In this document: positions 59,091 to 64,000 of the stretch, in pieces
Layout: each line of letters begins with the position of its first letter
How positions within the stretch are numbered: position 1 is the stretch's first letter
Source of the DNA: an uncultured Bacilli bacterium
Lineage (GTDB): Bacteria > Bacillota_I > Bacilli_A > RF39 > UBA660
Reading direction: 5' to 3'
Length of the DNA: 64,000 nucleotides
Assembly (NCBI GenBank): GCA_944358305.1
Contig: CALVQK010000001.1
Span: 1 to 64,000 of the forward strand
Made by a program: the position numbers and the translations under genes
The notes under the pieces: generated by a model
Databases searched by the model: none
Told to the model about the DNA's origin: nothing
What the model saw: only the letters and a program-made list of their open reading frames with translations

Positions 59091-61250
59091 TTGAAAAGAA
59101 AAAAGAGAAGAAAAAACAATATAAAATATAGCAAGCTTGTTATAATTGCTTCTCTTTTTTTGTTTGCTCTAATGATTGCTAGAGTTACTCAATTAGCTTT
59201 ATCAGAAGAAATAGATGACACTAACTTACAAGCTTTAGCCAAACAACGTACAACTACAACAGATATTATTCAAGCAGAGCGTGGTAATATTTATAGTAGT
59301 GATGGTGAAGTTTTAGCTCAAAATGTTTCTTCTTACAAATTAATTGCATATTTATCACCAACAAGAACTACTGATGAAGACAATCCACAACATGTTGTAG
59401 ATAAAGAAATGACTGCTGAAAAGTTAGCTGGTGTCCTAGGAACTAGTAAAGAAGAGATACTAAAATATTTAAATAGAGAAGGAGTTTATCAAACTGAGTT
59501 TGGCACTATTGGTAAAGGTTTAACAGAACTTACTAAAAGTGCTATTGAAGAGTTAAACCTACCTGGAATAGATTTTGAAGAGAGCTTTAAAAGATATTAT
59601 CCTAAAGGAGATTTTGCTTCTTATGTTTTAGGTTATGCTAAAGAAGAAACAACTACCAACGATGATGGAGAAGAAGAAACTACGATGAGTGGTGAAATGG
59701 GTATAGAAAAATATTATGACTCTACTTTAAAAGGAGAAGATGGTTACACTACCTATCAAAAGGATTTGCGTGGTTATAAAATAGCAGGAACTAATGAAAT
59801 AAGTAAAGAAGCAGAAGATGGCAAAGATATATATTTAACTATTAATAGTAGCATTCAGTTCTTTGTAGAACAAGCTTTATCAGATGCTGAAGCTAATTAT
59901 AATTACGAATGGTTTACAATTATGATTGCAGATGCTAAGACTGGTGCAATATTAGCTTCAAGTACTTCACCATCATTTGATCCTAATACAAGGGATATTA
60001 CTAATTACTTAGATATGAACATTTCTAGCCCTTATGAACCAGGATCTACTATGAAAATATTCACTTATATGGCAGCGATGGAACAAGGTGTCTATGATGG
60101 TAATGAAACCTATCATTCTGGTGTTTATACAACGACAGACGGTACCGAAATAGGAGACTGGAATAGAGCTGGTTGGGGCGATATTACTTTTGACCGTGGT
60201 TTTGCTCTATCTAGTAATGTGGGTGTTATTAACTTAATCGATAGACATTTATCAGCTGATATACTTAGAAGCTATTTTAAAAAGTTAGGCTTCAGTAAAA
60301 AAACAGGAATAGAACTTCCTAATGAGGCAACAGGAGATGTTGACTTTAAGTATGAAACAGAAATATTTAATGCGGGATTTGGTCAAGGAATTACGACAAC
60401 CCCAATTCAAAACATTCAAGCCTTAACCTCTCTTACAAATGAGGGAGTTATGCTAAAACCTTACATTGTTGAAAAAATAGTTGATCCTGATACGGGAGAA
60501 GTAGTATATGAAGGAGAAAGAACTGAGGTAGATACAGTTGCAAGTGTTACCACTGTTAATAAAATTAGAGAATTAATGTGGAATACTGTTAATGTTTCTG
60601 GTATGACTGGTGCAGGTTATAAATTAGAAGGATATGATTTAATAGGTAAAACAGGTACCGCTCAAATTGCAGATGAAAATGGTGGCGGTTACTTAACTGG
60701 AGAATCTGATATTATTTCTTCATTTGCAGGTGTTTATCCTAATAATGATCCTAAAGTAATTATTTATGCTTCAGTTAAAAGACCAGAAGGTGGTAATCAA
60801 AGAGTAATTTGGACAGCCATCAAAGATATAGTAGTTAATATAAGTAAATATTATGGAACAGATCCAGATACAACTAGTGAAGAAGAATTAAAAGAATATA
60901 GTTTAACATCTTATAAAAATAAAGATGTAACTTCATCAAGATCTGATCTTGAAAGTATGGGAATGTCTGTAACAGTTATTGGTAATGGTAATAAAGTAAC
61001 TAAACAATATCCTTCCAAAGGTGATAAAGTTACAGAAGGAACAAAAGTATTTTTAATTACCAATGATAGCAATTTAACTGTTCCTGATGTAAATGGCTTA
61101 TCAAGTAAGCAAGCAGAAGATTTATTAAAGTTATTAGGTATTAGTGTTAAATTAGAAGGAAATGGTTATGTTACAGGACAAAGTATAGGAGCAGGAACAG
61201 CAATTACTGATAATATGGAAATAACTTTGACATTAAGTCCAAAATTCTAA
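59091..61250 (+). CDS. Division transpeptidase with PASTA domains (FtsI/PBP2B or SpoVD type)
   Basis: A 719-residue class B penicillin-binding protein. One N-terminal transmembrane helix, a dimerisation domain (about 60-240), then the transpeptidase: PGSTMKIF (S-x-x-K), SSNVG (S-x-N) and GKTGTAQ (K-T-G). Two C-terminal PASTA repeats (about 600-719). It starts at TTG 59091. It could serve division or the cortex, since Bacillus carries both pbpB and spoVD at this place. Confidence 0.92.
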   Translation: MKRKKRRKNNIKYSKLVIIASLFLFALMIARVTQLALSEEIDDTNLQALAKQRTTTTDIIQAERGNIYSSDGEVLAQNVSSYKLIAYLSPTRTTDEDNPQHVVDKEMTAEKLAGVLGTSKEEILKYLNREGVYQTEFGTIGKGLTELTKSAIEELNLPGIDFEESFKRYYPKGDFASYVLGYAKEETTTNDDGEEETTMSGEMGIEKYYDSTLKGEDGYTTYQKDLRGYKIAGTNEISKEAEDGKDIYLTINSSIQFFVEQALSDAEANYNYEWFTIMIADAKTGAILASSTSPSFDPNTRDITNYLDMNISSPYEPGSTMKIFTYMAAMEQGVYDGNETYHSGVYTTTDGTEIGDWNRAGWGDITFDRGFALSSNVGVINLIDRHLSADILRSYFKKLGFSKKTGIELPNEATGDVDFKYETEIFNAGFGQGITTTPIQNIQALTSLTNEGVMLKPYIVEKIVDPDTGEVVYEGERTEVDTVASVTTVNKIRELMWNTVNVSGMTGAGYKLEGYDLIGKTGTAQIADENGGGYLTGESDIISSFAGVYPNNDPKVIIYASVKRPEGGNQRVIWTAIKDIVVNISKYYGTDPDTTSEEELKEYSLTSYKNKDVTSSRSDLESMGMSVTVIGNGNKVTKQYPSKGDKVTEGTKVFLITNDSNLTVPDVNGLSSKQAEDLLKLLGISVKLEGNGYVTGQSIGAGTAITDNMEITLTLSPKF

Positions 61251-61298
61251 AAAGTATAAGTTTAATAAATTGGTGTTAATTTAAGATATGAAAAATGT

Positions 61299-61338
61299 AA
61301 AAGTATAGGTTGAAATTAGAAAATTACCTATACTTTTT
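61299..61338 (+). terminator. Strong terminator between the PBP gene and ftsA
   Basis: A perfect 12-bp stem, AAAAGTATAGGT (61299-61310) with ACCTATACTTTT (61326-61337), then T. It separates two transcription units within the dcw cluster. Confidence 0.85.
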
Positions 61339-61435
61339 AAGTAAAATTAATAAATTACTAATAAAAAAAATGTTAATTATAATAAAATGGGAAAATGTTT
61401 ATATTTATAGTTTATTTGAAATATTTCAAAACATC

Positions 61436-61464
61436 TTGTTAAATGGGCTTTAATTATGTATAAT
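61436..61464 (+). promoter_or_regulatory. SigA promoter of ftsA-ftsZ
   Basis: TTGTTA (61436-61441), 17-base spacer, TATAAT (61459-61464). Start near 61471, 24 bases before the ATG. Confidence 0.85.
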
Positions 61465-61494
61465 TAAAGTTATAGAGTAGAGGTGGTGCTAACA

Positions 61495-62748
61495 ATGGAT
61501 AGAATATTTACTGGTCTTGATATTGGTAATGGTGAAATAAAAATAGTAGTAGTAAGTGCCGGTAAAACTAGCAATACTGATGATAATAAATATTATGTTT
61601 TAACAACTACCTCAGTAAAAACAAACGGTTTAAAGAAAAATACTATTTATGATGATAAAAAACTAAAAAGCTCTTTACTAGGTGCTTTAAAAATAACAGA
61701 AGAAAAAATTGGAATGAAAATAAAAGAAGTCATCTTAACCCTTCCTGCCAATAGAGCTAGTATGACTATGGAAAGTGGCCTCGTTAATATAAAAGGAGAA
61801 ACAGTTAGTGGAAGAGATATAGATGCTGTAATAAAAGATACTGTAGAAGACACTTATGATGATACAAGAGAATTAGTTAGTTGCCTTCCTATTTCCTTTA
61901 CAGTAGATGATGAAGCAAGCGTTATAAACCCTTTGCAAGAAAGAGGAGATAAACTCTTCTTAAAAGCGGTAGTAGCAACTTCCCCTAAAGAAGAAATATA
62001 TCCATTTATTAATATTGTTAGAAGCGTTGGTGTTAATATAACTGATATAATCTATAATACTCAAGCTGATTATTATACTGTTGCTACAAAAGAGTTAGAT
62101 CGTAAAATGGGAGCGATTATAAATATAGGTGCTGATATTACTAGTGTTGGGGTATTTAATAAAGGTATTATGATAAAAAACTCCTATATACCAGTTGGTA
62201 GTAGCAGTGTAGACAAAGACATAGCTTTCGTTTATAAAGTTGATCTAAAAGAGGCAAAGAAATTAAAAGAGTCATTTGCTCTAACTTCTGCAAGATATGC
62301 AGACAATAATGACTCTATAGCTGTTGAAACTAAAGAGAATAAAAAAATAACTATAAATCAAATGCAAATATCAGAAGTTATAGAGTCTAGAATAAAAGAA
62401 ATTTTAAAACTTGCAAAAAATGAAATAAATCGCTTAACAAAAAGAGAAATAAGTTATATAATTGTAGTAGGTGGTATTAGTGAACTTGCAGGTTTTAACT
62501 ATGTAGTTGAAGAAACTTTGGGTAGAAATGCTAGTTGCTTTAATATGAATGAAATAGGTGCTAGACACAATAAATATACAAGTGCCTTTGGAAGTTGTAA
62601 ATATTTTGATAAAAAATGTACTTTAAGAGAAAAAGATATAAATATGTTTGATCTTGATGAAATAGATAATTTTATATCACCTAAAAAGAAAAATATTAAT
62701 AATGATACTATGACAAATAGATTTTTTGGTCACTTTTTTGATAACTAA
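61495..62748 (+). CDS. ftsA: Cell division protein FtsA
   Basis: An actin-like ATPase of 417 residues that tethers FtsZ to the membrane. [16 protein letters not shown] (phosphate 1), [16 protein letters not shown] (phosphate 2) and [14 protein letters not shown] (adenosine motif) are present, and a C-terminal amphipathic helix [11 protein letters not shown] serves as membrane target. ATG 61495 follows AGAGGTGGTG. Directly upstream of ftsZ. Confidence 0.95.
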   Translation: MDRIFTGLDIGNGEIKIVVVSAGKTSNTDDNKYYVLTTTSVKTNGLKKNTIYDDKKLKSSLLGALKITEEKIGMKIKEVILTLPANRASMTMESGLVNIKGETVSGRDIDAVIKDTVEDTYDDTRELVSCLPISFTVDDEASVINPLQERGDKLFLKAVVATSPKEEIYPFINIVRSVGVNITDIIYNTQADYYTVATKELDRKMGAIINIGADITSVGVFNKGIMIKNSYIPVGSSSVDKDIAFVYKVDLKEAKKLKESFALTSARYADNNDSIAVETKENKKITINQMQISEVIESRIKEILKLAKNEINRLTKREISYIIVVGGISELAGFNYVVEETLGRNASCFNMNEIGARHNKYTSAFGSCKYFDKKCTLREKDINMFDLDEIDNFISPKKKNINNDTMTNRFFGHFFDN

Positions 62749-62765
62749 TTAAGGAGGAACTTTTG

Positions 62766-63896
62766 ATGGGAAACGGACTAGAAATGGATCAATTAGCGAA
62801 AATAAAAGTAATCGGCTGTGGTGGTGGCGGCGGTAATGCCGTTAATAGAATGGTAGAATCAGGTGTAAAAGGAGTAGAATTTATAGTTGCTAATACTGAT
62901 TTACAAGTATTAAATAATTCTAAAGCAGATGTTAAAATTCAACTTGGTGCTAATCTTACAGATGGACTAGGAGCAGGATCCCGTCCTGATATTGGAAGAG
63001 AAGCAGCTTTAGAATCAAAAAAAGAAATAGAAGATGCTCTAGCAGGAGCAGATATGGTTTTCATTACTTGTGGAATGGGTGGAGGCACAGGAACAGGTGC
63101 TGCTCCTGTAGTTGCTGAAATTGCTCAAGCACTTGGCGCTTTAACTGTAGCAATTGTAACTAAACCATTTACTTTTGAAGGTAAAAAGAGAATGGATAAT
63201 GCCCTACAAGGACTAGCAGAGTTAGAAAAACATGTAGATACTTTAATTGTCATTCCAAATGATCGTTTAAGAGAAATTATAGATAAGACAACACCAATGC
63301 TAGAAGCATTTAAAGAAGTAGATAATGTTCTTCGTCGTGGTGTTCAATCAATATCAGACTTAATCGCTGTCGTTGGACTTGTTAACCTAGACTTTGCTGA
63401 TGTTCAATCAGTAATGAAAGATTCAGGACGTGCTATTATTGGTATCGGTATTGGTATGGGTGAAGATAGAGCTATAGAAGCTGCGGGGCAAGCTGTTTCA
63501 AGTCCATTGCTTGAAACAAGTATTAGTGGAGCAACTGACGCTATTATCAATATTACTGGTGGAGTTAACTTAACTCTATTTGAAGCAGAACAAGCTGCTG
63601 AAGTCGTAAGAGCAGCATCAGGCAATGATATTAATACAATATTTGGTTCTGTTATTAATGAAAACTTATCAGATGAAGTTATTGTTACTGTTATCGCTAC
63701 AGGTTTTGATAAAAAAGAGGCAGGAGCTTCTAAACAGCCAGTATTTTCTAATGCCGCTCCTAATAGAAGGAGTAGAGATGAAATATCTTATGTCGCTACA
63801 ATTCCTCAAGCAGAAGATAATGATGACGATGATGGAGAATTATTAGATGATACAGATTATGATTTTCCACCATTCTTAAGAGATAAAAACTTTTAG
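62766..63896 (+). CDS. ftsZ: Cell division protein FtsZ
   Basis: A 376-residue tubulin homologue. N-terminal [20 protein letters not shown]-binding [16 protein letters not shown] (about residues 105-120), and the T7 loop [11 protein letters not shown]; the C-terminal tail [11 protein letters not shown] ends in [15 protein letters not shown], a conserved FtsA-binding peptide. ATG 62766 lies behind AAGGAGG; the TTG one codon upstream is possible. Confidence 0.97.
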   Translation: MGNGLEMDQLAKIKVIGCGGGGGNAVNRMVESGVKGVEFIVANTDLQVLNNSKADVKIQLGANLTDGLGAGSRPDIGREAALESKKEIEDALAGADMVFITCGMGGGTGTGAAPVVAEIAQALGALTVAIVTKPFTFEGKKRMDNALQGLAELEKHVDTLIVIPNDRLREIIDKTTPMLEAFKEVDNVLRRGVQSISDLIAVVGLVNLDFADVQSVMKDSGRAIIGIGIGMGEDRAIEAAGQAVSSPLLETSISGATDAIINITGGVNLTLFEAEQAAEVVRAASGNDINTIFGSVINENLSDEVIVTVIATGFDKKEAGASKQPVFSNAAPNRRSRDEISYVATIPQAEDNDDDDGELLDDTDYDFPPFLRDKNF

Positions 63897-63917
63897 AGCT
63901 TAAAGCTCTTTTCTTTT
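63895..63917 (+). terminator. Intrinsic terminator after ftsZ
   Basis: AGAGCT (63895-63900) pairs with AGCTCT (63904-63909) over TAA, then a T-rich run. Confidence 0.8.
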
Positions 63918-63983
63918 TTTCTAAATTAATATATACTAAAGACATATTAATGCAATAATTCAGTATAACTAGAGGTGATGATT

Positions 63984-64000
63984 TTGAAGAAAAAAATAGC
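63984..64000 (+). CDS. Start of the next gene (cut by the window end)
   Basis: TTG 63984 behind an AGAGGTGATGAT site, reading LKKKI before the window ends. Nothing more can be said. Confidence 0.45.

Overview
The window is AT-rich DNA (roughly 70% A+T by eye) from a spore-forming Bacillota. TGA is used as a stop codon (for example at 439-441) and TGG as Trp, so the standard code applies. The core gene orders are those of Bacilli: rpsT / gpr-spoIIP-yqxA-like-lepA, uvrC-mutL-miaA, rnc, an RNase J gene, and mraZ-rsmH-ftsL-PBP-ftsA-ftsZ. Spore genes (gpr, spoIIP, a gerA-type germinant receptor operon) show that endospores are, or recently were, made. The very low GC and compact gene set point to an uncultured gut Bacilli lineage (RF39/RFN20/Erysipelotrichales-like). 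This placement is inference, not something the sequence proves.

Layout. 1-1162: end of a RhuM-like gene and a RibD_C reductase. 1257-10526: core genes (rbgA, rpsT, gpr, spoIIP, lepA, a CcdA-thioredoxin fusion, a phosphoesterase, a D,D-carboxypeptidase, a lipoprotein). 10596-14515: a Vut_1-like membrane protein, two type IV pseudopilin-like proteins and a TasA/camelysin-like protein interleaved with uvrC. 14515-21234: mutL, miaA, a CmpB-type membrane protein, a GT2 enzyme, a MYG1 protein, a VTT-domain protein and ogt. 21235-24110: an accessory scar holding a broken tnpB, a decayed polymorphic-toxin C-terminus, orphan immunity genes of higher GC and a 363-bp direct repeat. 24160-28278: two membrane proteins and the gerAA-gerAC-gerAB operon on the minus strand. 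28383-35291: a propeller-like protein and lipoprotein, rlmD-type methyltransferase, a nonsense-mutated ORF6N gene and a nudix-HD-GNAT-nudix-PHP operon. 35300-35630: a previously unannotated type I toxin-antitoxin locus. 35750-39964: two ABC export modules with a YtrA-type GntR regulator. 39990-52190: a compact type VII secretion (T7SSb-like) locus. 52235-55435: ArsC/Spx-like protein, rnc, an unknown protein and an RNase J2-like protein. 55490-57264: an AbiF-type HEPN gene flanked on both sides by copies of the same RNA hairpin. 57353-64000: a shortened dcw (division/cell wall) cluster.

The strongest leads are these. (i) The AbiF/HEPN module has a perfect promoter starting right at an RNA hairpin, which is repeated after the gene with its own terminator; this looks like an RNA-antitoxin abortive-infection system. 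(ii) The T7SS operon is preceded by an extended -10 promoter, a 29-codon leader ORF carrying a run of ten G, and an intrinsic terminator. One added G would run the leader ORF into an ATGA overlap with the essC start, a possible phase-variable switch. (iii) The T7SS effector ends in what looks like a papain-like peptidase domain, and the locus has no recognisable EsaA/EssA/EssB. (iv) A 27-residue membrane toxin is encoded opposite a ~119-nt antisense RNA. (v) The orphan immunity cassette suggests past warfare with neighbours that use polymorphic toxins.

No tRNA, rRNA, CRISPR array or intact transposase was found. Starts were chosen from the recurrent AGGTGAT/GGAGG ribosome binding sites; many of the longest open frames begin inside the ribosome binding site, and those starts were moved downstream.
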